The translations under genes and the position numbers were made by a program. A stretch of DNA of 64,000 nucleotides from Methylocystis parvus OBBP (GTDB lineage: Bacteria; Pseudomonadota; Alphaproteobacteria; Rhizobiales; Beijerinckiaceae), in assembly GCF_027571405.1 (NCBI RefSeq), contig NZ_CP092968.1, positions 248,001-312,000 of the forward strand, read 5' to 3'. Numbering within the stretch: the stretch's first letter is position 1; each line of letters starts with the position of its first letter. A model generated the notes under the pieces. That model worked only from the letters and a program-made list of their open reading frames with translations, ran no database searches and was not told the DNA's origin. Shown piece by piece: positions 10,980-19,464 of the stretch.

Positions 10980-12280
10980 ACGTCCATGCGCCGGTTGAGA
11001 GCGAAGGCGCCGCAAAGAGCCTTCTCGTCCTGTCGGCGCTATCGCTCCTCATCGGCGGCGGGGCGGGCGTCGTCGGCGCGCTTTTCCGGCTTGCTTTGCA
11101 GGCGGCCGACCGGCTGCGCGACGGGATCGTCGCCTTTGCGCAGGGTAGGGCGCTTCTGGGTCTTCTTCTGGTCGTCGCGGGCTGCGCGCTTGCGTCCTCG
11201 GTCGCCGTCTGGATGGTGCGCCGCTTCTCGCCCCACGCTTCGGGCAGCGGCATTCCCCATGTCGAAGCGGTGCTGCGCGGCGAAGCGCCGCCGGCGCCCT
11301 TCATCCTGCTGCCGGTCAAGTTTATCGGCGGCTGTCTCGCCATCGGCGCCGGGCTTGCGCTGGGACGCGAGGGGCCGAGCGTCCAGATGGGCGCGGTCAT
11401 CGGCCATCTGACCGGCGCCGCTTTCCAGAGAAACGGCGCGGATTGCCGCGCGCTTCTCGCCGCCGGGGCCGGGGCGGGGCTCGCCACCGCCTTCAACGCG
11501 CCCATGGCGGGCGCCGTGTTCGTGCTCGAGGAGCTGGTTCAGAAATTCGAGCAGCGCACGGCCATCGCCGCGCTCGCCGCGTCGTCCACCGCGATTGCGG
11601 TCGCGCATCTTCTGCTTGGCGACAGGCCGGACTTCCTGATCCCCGCGCCCGCCTATCCGTCGCCGGCCATCGGCCCGCTCTTCTTCATCCTCGGCGCGGC
11701 GATGGGGCTGCTCGGCGTGATCTATAACCGCTTCCTGCTCGGAACGCTGTCGACGCTCGACTTGGTCCGCATGCCGGCGGAGGCGCGCGCCGCCCTGATC
11801 GGCGCGGCGGTCGGCGCGCTCGCATGGGTCTCTCCCATCCTTGTGGGCGGCGGCGATGGTCTGACGCTCGCCGCGCTGACGGGCTCGCAGGACCTTTTCG
11901 TGCTGCCCTTCGTGATGCTGCTGCGGTTCGGCCTCGGCTCGGCCTCCTACGCGGCCGGAACGCCGGGCGGCCTTTTCGCGCCCTTGCTGGCGCTCGGCGC
12001 GCAGGCGGGCCTGCTGTTTGGCGTCGCGTTCGGCCTGCTCTTGCCCTGGGTTGCGATCGAGCCTCAGGCCTTCGCCATCGTGGGGATGACGGCCTTCTTC
12101 ACGGGCGTCGTGCGCGCGCCGCTGACCGGCATCGTCCTGGTGACGGAGATGACGGGCGGCGTCGCGCTGCTTCTGCCCATGCTCGCCGCCTGCTTCATGG
12201 CGATGCTCGCGCCGAAACTGCTCGACAACGCGCCGATTTACGAGTCGCTGCGGGAGCGCCTTTTGCGGCCCGGATCATAA
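10976..12280 (+). CDS. CLC-family chloride/proton antiporter
   Basis: A 434-residue polytopic membrane protein with the CLC signatures GSGIP (residues 90-94), GREGP (130-134, with gating Glu132) and GGLFAP. The internal proton-path glutamate is conserved (VLEEL, Glu186), and so is the C-terminal anion-coordinating Tyr (NAPIYESL). By analogy with E. coli ClcA this indicates a Cl-/H+ exchanger rather than a channel. There are no C-terminal CBS domains. The ATG overlaps the preceding transglutaminase stop (ATGA), so it is co-translated with the ATP-grasp operon. Whether it works with that pathway is unknown. Confidence 0.92.
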   Translation: MNVHAPVESEGAAKSLLVLSALSLLIGGGAGVVGALFRLALQAADRLRDGIVAFAQGRALLGLLLVVAGCALASSVAVWMVRRFSPHASGSGIPHVEAVLRGEAPPAPFILLPVKFIGGCLAIGAGLALGREGPSVQMGAVIGHLTGAAFQRNGADCRALLAAGAGAGLATAFNAPMAGAVFVLEELVQKFEQRTAIAALAASSTAIAVAHLLLGDRPDFLIPAPAYPSPAIGPLFFILGAAMGLLGVIYNRFLLGTLSTLDLVRMPAEARAALIGAAVGALAWVSPILVGGGDGLTLAALTGSQDLFVLPFVMLLRFGLGSASYAAGTPGGLFAPLLALGAQAGLLFGVAFGLLLPWVAIEPQAFAIVGMTAFFTGVVRAPLTGIVLVTEMTGGVALLLPMLAACFMAMLAPKLLDNAPIYESLRERLLRPGS

Positions 12281-12284
12281 TGGC

Positions 12285-12311
12285 GGGCGCCGGGTCGCCG
12301 CCCCGGCGCCC
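12285..12311. terminator. GC-rich hairpin after the CLC gene
   Basis: A perfect 10-bp stem (GGGCGCCGGG / CCCGGCGCCC) with a 7-base loop, located 5 bases after the CLC stop and before the end of the convergent gene. No T-run follows, so it could be an attenuating or RNA-stabilising structure rather than a classical terminator. Confidence 0.45.
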
Positions 12312-12321
12312 GGAAGTTGGC

Positions 12322-12351
12322 TCAGCGCCCCTCGATTCAGCGCCCCTCGAT
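12322..12351 (-). repeat. perfect 15-bp tandem duplication spanning a stop codon
   Basis: Two head-to-tail copies of ATCGAGGGGCGCTGA, read on the minus strand. The first copy encodes the last residues and the stop of the DUF1236-like protein; the second repeats the same IEGR-stop in the 3' untranslated region. Confidence 0.9.
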
Positions 12352-13512
12352 GATGTCGACGACGCGCCTCGTGTCCGGGTCGACCAGCACCACATCGTCA
12401 TTCAGCACGAAATAGTCGTAGCGCTCGACGTCCGGCGCGTCGGCTGCAACCTGGCGCGGCACCGGGTCGATGTCGACGAATTCGGGGACCCGGTCGTCCA
12501 CATGCAGGCAGACCTGCCGCAGGCTGGCGCGCGCGTCGCGCATTGCGCTGCGATAGAGCGAGCGTTCCTGACGCGCGTCGAGGCGCACGCGCGGCGCATA
12601 ACCATAGGTCTCGCCGCGTCCTCGCCGGCCTTCGGCGTAGCGCCCCTCGTCGCGTTCGGCGGCGCCGAAGCGGCCACGCTCCCGACGGTCGTTATCGCCG
12701 CGATAGCCGCCCTCGCCCTCTTCATAGCCGTAGGTGGCCGTCGGACGCTCCTCGTCGAGCATGGCGATGACCCGGCGCGTGTTTGGATCGACGATGGCGA
12801 TGTCGTCCTCCACTCGTACGAACTGATAGCCGCGAAATTGCGGGGCGATCCCGGCGATCTCCGGCGGCAGCGGGTAGAATTGAACGTTTGGCGGCGCGAC
12901 GGCGCCAATGCGCACATCGAACTCGTCATGCGAGAAACTGCGCCCGCCCTTGCGTTCGATAGCCTCCCGGACGCGTCGCTGGTCGCCGCGGCTCAGCCGG
13001 GCGGCGCCGCGCTCCTGCCGGTCGCGCGCCGTCGCCGTGGCCCCAGCCTGATCCGCCCCGCGCGCGCTCTCCGGACCTTCGGTCGTCATGCGCTCGTCGC
13101 GCGGCCCGGCGCTACGGGTCAGGTCCTGCCTATCGGTCTCTCCCGAGGCGCTGGGCCGGCCGGCCGGCTCCTGCTGCATGTCCCGTTCGGCGGCCCGATC
13201 GCGATTCTCCTCGATGACGCCGTGCTTTTCCTGACTTTTGTTCGCCTTCGCGCCGCGACCGGCTTTGTGACGCCCGGTCCGGCTCGGCTCGGCGACGCCC
13301 GGCCGATCCGCCTCGGCCTTGCCCTGTTGCGCGGCGCGCTCGCCGCTTTGTTCCGAGGTTACTTTACCGGCGGAGTCGGGCTCGCCGGATCTTTGCATCG
13401 TCGCGGCGCCTCCGCCCGCGTCCGGATCGCGTCCGGCCTGTTGGGCGTAAGCGGGGAAAAGACAAAGCGACAGAGTCGCGGCGGCGACGGACAGCAGAAG
13501 CCTGGCACGCAT
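12337..13512 (-). CDS. secreted DUF1236-like protein with two C-terminal repeats
   Basis: A 391-residue protein with a Sec signal peptide (MRARLLLSVAAATLSLCLFP…YAQ). A long Arg/Glu/Ala/Gly-rich, probably disordered region follows. Two copies of the DUF1236-type unit come next, with cores DIAIVDPNTRRVIAMLDEE and DVVLVDPDTRRVVDIIEG. The start is ATG 13512, which has GGAG about 7 bases upstream; an ATG at 13548 would bury the signal peptide. DUF1236 proteins are abundant in Bradyrhizobium and relatives and have no defined activity. An envelope or periplasmic location is inferred from the signal peptide. Confidence 0.75.
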   Translation of the reverse strand: MRARLLLSVAAATLSLCLFPAYAQQAGRDPDAGGGAATMQRSGEPDSAGKVTSEQSGERAAQQGKAEADRPGVAEPSRTGRHKAGRGAKANKSQEKHGVIEENRDRAAERDMQQEPAGRPSASGETDRQDLTRSAGPRDERMTTEGPESARGADQAGATATARDRQERGAARLSRGDQRRVREAIERKGGRSFSHDEFDVRIGAVAPPNVQFYPLPPEIAGIAPQFRGYQFVRVEDDIAIVDPNTRRVIAMLDEERPTATYGYEEGEGGYRGDNDRRERGRFGAAERDEGRYAEGRRGRGETYGYAPRVRLDARQERSLYRSAMRDARASLRQVCLHVDDRVPEFVDIDPVPRQVAADAPDVERYDYFVLNDDVVLVDPDTRRVVDIIEGR

Positions 13513-13677
13513 GGACGGTCTCCATAGGCAATGCCGTGCAACGCTCATGAACTTGGTTTGTTCTCTGCGGATTTGCCTATCTCCGCAACTCGCCGTAACT
13601 TGAGACTGCAGGGCGCGTGTTGCCTGGCAGCCGGTCGCCCCGGAGCGTGGATAATCAGCTCCGGCGCGGGATTGGGC

Positions 13678-13706
13678 TTGACAAAAACCAAGCCCTCCGC
13701 TGTATT
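13678..13706 (+). promoter_or_regulatory. sigma70-type promoter of the 23-residue peptide gene
   Basis: A perfect -35 (TTGACA, 13678-13683), a 17-base spacer and a -10-like TGTATT (13701-13706). This predicts transcription from about 13713, giving a ~50-base leader before the ATG at 13765. Confidence 0.6.
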
Positions 13707-13764
13707 GGCCACGCGTAAAGCAGAAAAAACGGCGCAGTAAGAGCGCATTCTGAGGGAGGTAGAT

Positions 13765-13836
13765 ATGGGTTGGCTCGTCCCCGCTGCCATGCTGGCTATG
13801 GTTGTCATCGCCGCTGTGACCATCACGCGCCTCTAA
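13765..13836 (+). CDS. 23-residue hydrophobic membrane micropeptide
   Basis: The frame encodes MGWLVPAAMLAMVVIAAVTI followed by TRL. This is one continuous hydrophobic helix with a basic C-terminus, typical of single-span bacterial micropeptides. A near-ideal ribosome binding site (GAGGGAGG) lies 5 bases before the ATG. The gene sits alone between a good sigma70-like promoter (13678-13706) and a perfect intrinsic terminator (13873-13910). I recognise no family. It could be a regulator or stabiliser of a membrane complex, a toxin-like peptide, or a short frame on a small RNA. The coding call rests on the signals, not on homology. Confidence 0.6.
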   Translation: MGWLVPAAMLAMVVIAAVTITRL

Positions 13837-13872
13837 TAGGCGTGTGAATCGGCTCCTTTAGCGGACCGGTTT

Positions 13873-13910
13873 AAAGACCGTCAGCGTGAAAGCGCTGACG
13901 GTCTTTTTTT
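13873..13910 (+). terminator. strong intrinsic terminator
   Basis: A perfect 14-bp stem (AAAGACCGTCAGCG / CGCTGACGGTCTTT) with the 6-base loop TGAAAG, running into a T-tract to 13910. It closes the micropeptide transcript 36 bases after its stop codon. Confidence 0.9.
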
Positions 13911-14364
13911 GCGTCCAAAGAGGTCAGCCACGCGCTCCTCCCGCGGGGCGGGAGCCAGATGTCGGGCGCGACCGGCGCCGCAGGGTCTTTCAAGCAGCGC
14001 CCGGGTGAGCCCGCAGAGTAAGGGGAGATGCAGATCCCAGCGCCTGGGGCGGGAAAGGCGCCGGGCTGATTCTCTCGAACGCGTCATAAAAAGTCCCTAA
14101 ATCGACGCGCGCTTCCTTTTCATCCGCGAGTCCCGTCTTCGATAGGGCCCCAGGCTGAGCAGCAATTTCTTTGCCTGCGGAAAAACGTCCGTCCCAATTC
14201 CTTCATTGCCGACGAGCGGTTACCTCGAGCCCATCTTCATCGCCATGCCGACCGCCGGCGCAGGCGTCTTCCTGCATGTGTCTTTTCGCTTTGTGATTAG
14301 AGTGCGCCCGCATAAAACCGCGCGGGTCGATTGCCGATTGCTGCATTTTTTTTGAGGGTTGCGG
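13911..14364. other. intergenic region before the exopolysaccharide locus
   Basis: About 450 bases with no convincing gene. A minus-strand frame at 13881-14087 runs into the terminator stem, lacks a ribosome binding site and is arginine-rich, so I do not call it. The region should contain the promoter of the first glycosyltransferase of the locus, but none stands out. Confidence 0.55.
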
Positions 14365-15453
14365 ATGAGGAAATTGCGAGTGCTCGTGCTGACGCCTCTG
14401 GGAAAAGGCGGGCGGGGCGGCATTGATCGCATCATGGACGAGGTGCGCGCCCGCTTGTTCGATGAGCCGCCGCAGGACTTGATCGTCGAATTCGCCGCCA
14501 CGCGTGGAGAATGGAGCATCGCCTTTTCGGCTCCTCTCGTCATGCTTGCGGCGTTGCGCATTCTCGGCGCGGCGGGCGAGAAGCCGGACCTCGTGCATAT
14601 CAATCTCGCGCAGGACGGCAGCACGCTGCGCAAATCCTTTTTGGCGCGCGTCACGTCGTTCGCGGGCGTTCCTTATGTCATTCATCTGCACGGATCGCGA
14701 TTTCGCACGTCCTGGGAGCGGGCGAACGGGCGCAAATCCGCCGCCATCAAATCCTTCTTTGTTTCCGCGACGCATGTGCTCGTGTTGGGAACGGCGTGGC
14801 GGGATTATGTGCTGTCGAAGGCTCCGGAAATCGCCGGCCGCATCAAAATCTTTCCCAACGCGACGCCGCTGGCGCCCGAGCGTGGGTTCGCGGGAAGCGG
14901 CGCCGACATACACATCCTTTTCCTCGGCGTGCTGAGCGAAAGAAAAGGAACTCCGATTCTAATCCAAGCTCTTGGCGCGCTGAAAGATACGCCCGGCTGG
15001 CGCGCGACGCTTGCGGGAAATGGAGATGTGAAAGGCGCAAATGCGGCGATTTCCGCCTTGGGGCTTTCCGATCGCGTCTCCCTACCGGGCTGGGTGGGAC
15101 CTGACGAGGTGCGTCGTCTGCTCGGCGAGGGCGACATACTCGTGCTTCCCTCGCAGGATGAGAACCTGCCAATGTCCGTCATCGAAGGAATGGCGCACGG
15201 ACTTGCGGTCGTCACGACCCCCGTCGGCGCGATTACCGACATTGTCGCGCATGAGCGCACCGGTTTGCTTACGCGGCCCGGCGACGCTGAAGCGCTGGAA
15301 GCCGCATTGCGGCGATTGATCGGCGATTCCGGGCTGCGAGAGAGGCTTGGGAAAGAAGCGCGCGCCTTCCATCGCGCTCATCTCGAAATCGACGCCTATT
15401 ATCGGCGGCTGCTCGACATCTGGCGGCGCGCGGCGCGGGCGCGCATAGCATAA
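14365..15453 (+). CDS. GT4-family glycosyltransferase
   Basis: A 362-residue GT-B glycosyltransferase. A Gly-rich N-terminal loop (LTPLGKGGRGGIDRIMDE) contacts the donor, and the C-terminal GT4 region contains SVIEGMAHGLAVVTTPVGAI with the donor-binding Glu. It should transfer a nucleotide-sugar residue to a lipid-linked intermediate on the cytoplasmic face. ATG 14365 follows GAGGG with a 6-base gap. It is the first gene of the exopolysaccharide locus and is followed 14 bases later by a heparinase-like gene. The sugar specificity cannot be read from the sequence. Confidence 0.88.
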   Translation: MRKLRVLVLTPLGKGGRGGIDRIMDEVRARLFDEPPQDLIVEFAATRGEWSIAFSAPLVMLAALRILGAAGEKPDLVHINLAQDGSTLRKSFLARVTSFAGVPYVIHLHGSRFRTSWERANGRKSAAIKSFFVSATHVLVLGTAWRDYVLSKAPEIAGRIKIFPNATPLAPERGFAGSGADIHILFLGVLSERKGTPILIQALGALKDTPGWRATLAGNGDVKGANAAISALGLSDRVSLPGWVGPDEVRRLLGEGDILVLPSQDENLPMSVIEGMAHGLAVVTTPVGAITDIVAHERTGLLTRPGDAEALEAALRRLIGDSGLRERLGKEARAFHRAHLEIDAYYRRLLDIWRRAARARIA

Positions 15454-15467
15454 AGAGGCGCCGAGCC

Positions 15468-17423
15468 ATGTCCTTGCGCTGGTATATGAACAGGCTCAGG
15501 AGCATGGAGCCGCGCGAACTGGCCTATCGTCTCAGCGCGGCGTCGAAGAAAACGATCGATCGCTTCCGGCGTTTCGGGTGGGAGCAGTTCTCATCCGTCG
15601 GCGAATGTCCGCAGCTCCCCTTCTTGAAGACGGCGTTGCGTCGCAACGCCGATGCAGCGTTCGAAAGATCGACGCTGGAATTCGCCGCGCGCTTTCTCGA
15701 GGGGGCCTACGGGCTGCACGGGCTGGAATGGCCGAAACGCCCACCGGAAGCGCTTTTTCCTGAGAGCTTCTGGTCGCTCGATCCAGCCACCGGTTTGCCT
15801 TGGCCCGGCAAGGAGTCTTTCTGCTTCTCGATCGCCTATCGTGAAGAGCGCGCGCGGGGCGACATTAAATATGTTTGGGACCTCAATCGATTGCAATTCA
15901 TGCCGGCGCTCGCTTGCGCCGTTGCGCTATGGGACGATCGGCGGGCGCTTTCGGCGATCGAGCAGGCGGTGGAAAGCTGGATGGCCGCCAATCCTCCCTA
16001 TCGCGGCGTCGCGTGGAATTCAGGCGTCGAGCTCGCCATTCGCGCGGCGTCGCTCATCCTGTGCGCGTCTCTCTGCGCTGATCGTCTCTCGCAGCAAACG
16101 GTCTTGCGGCTGCGGGCTCTGCTCTCGACGCATCTCTATTGGCTGCGGCGCTATCCTTCCAGATTCAGCTCCGCGAATAATCATCTCATATATGAGGCGC
16201 TCGGCGTTTTTATGATCTGCCGGGCGATGCCGGGAGTCGATCCGGACGGCGGCGTCGAAGACGCCGCGCGAGTCATTCTCGAAAGCGAAGCGACGTTGCA
16301 AATTCATGCGGATGGCGTGAGCGCCGAGCAGTCCGTTTCCTACGGCGCCTTCGCAGCGGAAGCGCTTCTCTTTTTCGCGCTCCTGTGCGAGGAGCGCGAC
16401 GGTCATGCGCCGCCCCGGATTGAGGAGAGGCTATTGGCTTTCGCCGACCATATCTCCTGGCTATGCGACGGCGATGGACGAACGCCGGCGATCGGAGACG
16501 ACGACAATGGGCGCCTGATCGCGTCTTTCAAAGAAGAGGGAGACGCTTACGCAGCTTCGATCGCACGCAGCGTCGCCGGTCTGTTCGGTCAGCCTTCGAC
16601 GGTCCCGGCTCGGACATGTCCGCAACTTAGAGAATTGATCTTCGGGCTTTCGCCGCGCGTCGCAGCCGCGCCGTCCGGGCTGAAGCGATTTGAACAAGGC
16701 GGCTATACAATTGTGCGGGAAAGAAGGGGTGGGCGCAAATTACGTCTTGTCTTCGATCACGCGCCGCTCGGCTATCTTTCCATCGCCGCGCATGGCCATG
16801 CCGACGCATTGTCGATCGACCTGTCGCTCGACGACATGCCCATATTGGTCGACGCCGGAACCTATCTCTATCATTCGGGCGGTCCGTGGCGGAACTGGTT
16901 TCGAGGCGCAGCTGCGCACAATACGCTGACGCTTGGGGGCGAAAATCAGAGCCGGATCAGCGGCCCGTTCAACTGGTCGCATAAAGCGTGCGCCTGGCTT
17001 GAAGATTTCACAGATGGCCCCGATTGGCGGCTGACCGCGCGGCATGATGGCTATGAGCGCGGTTTTGGCGTCTGGCATCAGCGTGTCGTGTCCGCGATGG
17101 CGGACGGAATCATGTTGGAAGACAGGCTTCTGCCGGCGGGCTCCCCGGAAAGCGCTGAGATCGTCTTCCAATTCGCGCCGGGAGTCTCTTTATCGGGCGA
17201 GGGGCTCGACCGCGTTTTCGCTATCGGCGTCGAAGAAATTGGGCGGATCTCGTTCAGTCTTCCCGGCGACCTGACCGTGAAGTGTGGAGAACCGACCTGC
17301 GCAGGCGGATGGGTATCCGAAAGCTTTGGAAAAAAGAAAGCGGCGCCGAGACTTGTGTGGAAAGGCGCGCTAGCGCGAGCGCCTTTGAAGACCCTCATCG
17401 TCTGGTCGCCGAAAGAAGATTGA
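15468..17423 (+). CDS. heparinase II/III family protein
   Basis: A 651-residue protein with an all-alpha N-terminal half and a C-terminal beta-sandwich of the heparinase II/III type. The hallmark region YLSIAAHGHADALSIDLSLD is at about residues 436-455, followed by ILVDAGTYLYHSGGPWRN. Characterised members are polysaccharide lyases acting on uronic-acid polymers. In polymer-synthesis loci they may trim or modify the nascent chain. There is no obvious signal peptide, which is common for locus-encoded members. It is co-oriented with the upstream GT4 gene, and the asparagine-synthase-like gene converges on it. Confidence 0.85.
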   Translation: MSLRWYMNRLRSMEPRELAYRLSAASKKTIDRFRRFGWEQFSSVGECPQLPFLKTALRRNADAAFERSTLEFAARFLEGAYGLHGLEWPKRPPEALFPESFWSLDPATGLPWPGKESFCFSIAYREERARGDIKYVWDLNRLQFMPALACAVALWDDRRALSAIEQAVESWMAANPPYRGVAWNSGVELAIRAASLILCASLCADRLSQQTVLRLRALLSTHLYWLRRYPSRFSSANNHLIYEALGVFMICRAMPGVDPDGGVEDAARVILESEATLQIHADGVSAEQSVSYGAFAAEALLFFALLCEERDGHAPPRIEERLLAFADHISWLCDGDGRTPAIGDDDNGRLIASFKEEGDAYAASIARSVAGLFGQPSTVPARTCPQLRELIFGLSPRVAAAPSGLKRFEQGGYTIVRERRGGRKLRLVFDHAPLGYLSIAAHGHADALSIDLSLDDMPILVDAGTYLYHSGGPWRNWFRGAAAHNTLTLGGENQSRISGPFNWSHKACAWLEDFTDGPDWRLTARHDGYERGFGVWHQRVVSAMADGIMLEDRLLPAGSPESAEIVFQFAPGVSLSGEGLDRVFAIGVEEIGRISFSLPGDLTVKCGEPTCAGGWVSESFGKKKAAPRLVWKGALARAPLKTLIVWSPKED

Positions 17424-17434
17424 CGCCAGTGGCG

Positions 17435-19324
17435 CTACGGCGAATGCGCGCCGAGATCCGGCTTGTAAACGCAAATGAACTTTTCGAGATTCATCAGCGA
17501 CCAGATCACACGGCTATTGTCCGCGCGACCGTCGAGATGGGTCGTCACCAGCGCATCGAGGGCGTCGCGATCCAGCAAGCGTCTCATTGTCGACTGATCG
17601 CTGGCGAGGAGCTCCAGTAACGCCTCCTTATGGCTGCCGCGCATCCACTCGGCGAAAGGGGCGCGAAAGCCGTTTTTCCGCCGCCTTAATATCCACTCCG
17701 GCAGGACATCCTTCATCGCTTCGCGCAGGACCGCTTTGGCCGTTCCCCGGCGCATCAACAGGCGATCGGGAATTTTCGCAGCGATGACCGCAAGTTCCGC
17801 ATCCATGAAGGGCATTCGCGCTTCGATAGACCCCGCCATGGTCATCCGATCGCCGCGCTCGAGCGTATTCCCCGGCAACCACGACGCCTGATCGAAGAAG
17901 AGCGACCGCCTGACATTTGACGCGTCCAGCGACAAGGCGAAATCGGATAGATCAGAAGCGCGCGCGGGCCGTCCCAGGAGCGTTCGCCGCTCAGCCTCGG
18001 AAAGGTCTCCAAACCAGGCCCGAACGCGCTCTTTCGGATCGCGGAGAGACAGCGCCTTTGCAAGCACCTTCAGGCGCCGGCCGACCGGCGCCCGCCGAAG
18101 CAGCGGCGCGACCACCCGATCATGCAGCGATGCGGGGACAAGCGATTGGTAAAGCGCAACATGGCGCTCGGCCAGATATTTTGGATAGCCGCAGAGAAAT
18201 TCGTCGGCGCCCTCGCCGGTCAGCGCCATCTTTACATCCTGGCTGGCGCGCTTCGCCAGCATCATGATGGCGATGTCGGCGCCCTCGCTGACCGGCGCGC
18301 CGCGGCGAATGATCGCTTCGTCCCAATGCGAGAGGAAGTCGGAAGGAGCGATGCGCAGCGAGACGTGATCGGCGCCATGCCAGTCTGCGATGGCGCGCGC
18401 TTCCTCGGCCTCCGAATAGCCGGATTCCGCGAAATCGGCGCAGAAGGTTTTGATCGGCTGACTTGAATAGCGCGTCATCAGCGCGAGAATGGCGGAGGAG
18501 TCGACGCCGCCGGAAAGAAAGGCCCCGAAGGGCGCGTCGCTGCGCATGCGCAGGCGCACGGCCTCATCCAGCGCGTCGCGCAGCCGCCGGGCGGCTTCCT
18601 GAAAATCGTAAATCTGCGCTGTCGTTTGCGCCAGCGGCGGCGAGAAATAGCGTCGCACCGCCAACTCGCCGTCACGCCAAAGCGCCGTGCAACCGGGCGG
18701 CAATTTTCTGATTGATGTGAAAAACGTACCTTCGCCCGGAACGAACCGATCCAGGAGATATTCGTCCAGCGCTTCCCAGTCGAAACTGCGATCGAAGCCC
18801 GGCGACAGCGTCAGCGGCTCGATCTCGGAGGAGAAAAGCAGACGGCCGTTCTTCCGATAGAAATAAAGCGGCTTCTTGCCGAATTTGTCTCGGGCGAAGA
18901 AGACGGTCTGGTCATGCGCGTCATAGATTGCGAATGCAAACATGCCGCGGAAGCGCTCGACGCAGTCGGCGCCCCAAGCTCGATAGGCTTCGATCAGCGC
19001 CTCCGTGTCGGAGGAAGACCTGAATTGCGCGCCCATCTCCGTAAGCAAGCGCCGCAGCTCGATATAATTATAGATTTCGCCGTTGAAGACGACGCAGAAG
19101 CGGCGATCCGCGCTCCACATGGGCTGCGCGCCATTGCTGGAGAGATCAATGATGGAAAGCCGGCGATGGCCAAGGCCGAGAGAGAAGCGGCCGCCATGCA
19201 GCTCAACAAGTTCGTAGCCGCCGCCATCCGGGCCCCGATGTCTCATCTTGTCGGTCAAAGAGATGAGCGCGTCGCGACCGAATGATGAGGAGGGCGGTAA
19301 AATCCAACCAAAGATTCCGCACAT
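17435..19324 (-). CDS. asnB: asparagine synthase (glutamine-hydrolysing) family amidotransferase
   Basis: A 629-residue class II glutamine amidotransferase. The catalytic nucleophile is Cys2 (MCGIFGW), followed by a glutaminase domain (RGPDGGGYE, FNGEIYNYIELR). The C-terminal ATP-pyrophosphatase domain has the P-loop LSGGVDSSAILAL. Within polysaccharide loci such AsnB paralogues (exosortase- or capsule-associated types) are thought to amidate carboxyl groups, for example uronic acids, rather than make asparagine. The context of AlgD-like and lyase-like genes fits this, but the substrate is inferred. It is divergent from the polymerase gene. Confidence 0.85.
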   Translation of the reverse strand: MCGIFGWILPPSSSFGRDALISLTDKMRHRGPDGGGYELVELHGGRFSLGLGHRRLSIIDLSSNGAQPMWSADRRFCVVFNGEIYNYIELRRLLTEMGAQFRSSSDTEALIEAYRAWGADCVERFRGMFAFAIYDAHDQTVFFARDKFGKKPLYFYRKNGRLLFSSEIEPLTLSPGFDRSFDWEALDEYLLDRFVPGEGTFFTSIRKLPPGCTALWRDGELAVRRYFSPPLAQTTAQIYDFQEAARRLRDALDEAVRLRMRSDAPFGAFLSGGVDSSAILALMTRYSSQPIKTFCADFAESGYSEAEEARAIADWHGADHVSLRIAPSDFLSHWDEAIIRRGAPVSEGADIAIMMLAKRASQDVKMALTGEGADEFLCGYPKYLAERHVALYQSLVPASLHDRVVAPLLRRAPVGRRLKVLAKALSLRDPKERVRAWFGDLSEAERRTLLGRPARASDLSDFALSLDASNVRRSLFFDQASWLPGNTLERGDRMTMAGSIEARMPFMDAELAVIAAKIPDRLLMRRGTAKAVLREAMKDVLPEWILRRRKNGFRAPFAEWMRGSHKEALLELLASDQSTMRRLLDRDALDALVTTHLDGRADNSRVIWSLMNLEKFICVYKPDLGAHSP

Positions 19325-19464
19325 AAGAGTTTTTCTGCTTTAAGCTTTCCGCCGGCGGAGCGACATATTGCGAATCTGGCGACATGCGCATGCGTCATTC
19401 CTGGCCTTGACGGCGCTCGGCTCACCTCGTTTAAAAGACGAGATTTTGTGGCCGAGATTGTCGG

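Noticed and set aside
11824..13527. A 567-codon plus-strand frame across the CLC end and the DUF1236-like gene
   Set aside because: It overlaps two recognised genes in other frames, and its residues are those expected from an out-of-frame CLC end plus an antisense DUF1236 gene.
13881..14087. A 68-codon minus-strand frame after the micropeptide terminator
   Set aside because: It ends inside the terminator stem, lacks a start signal and has shadow-like composition.
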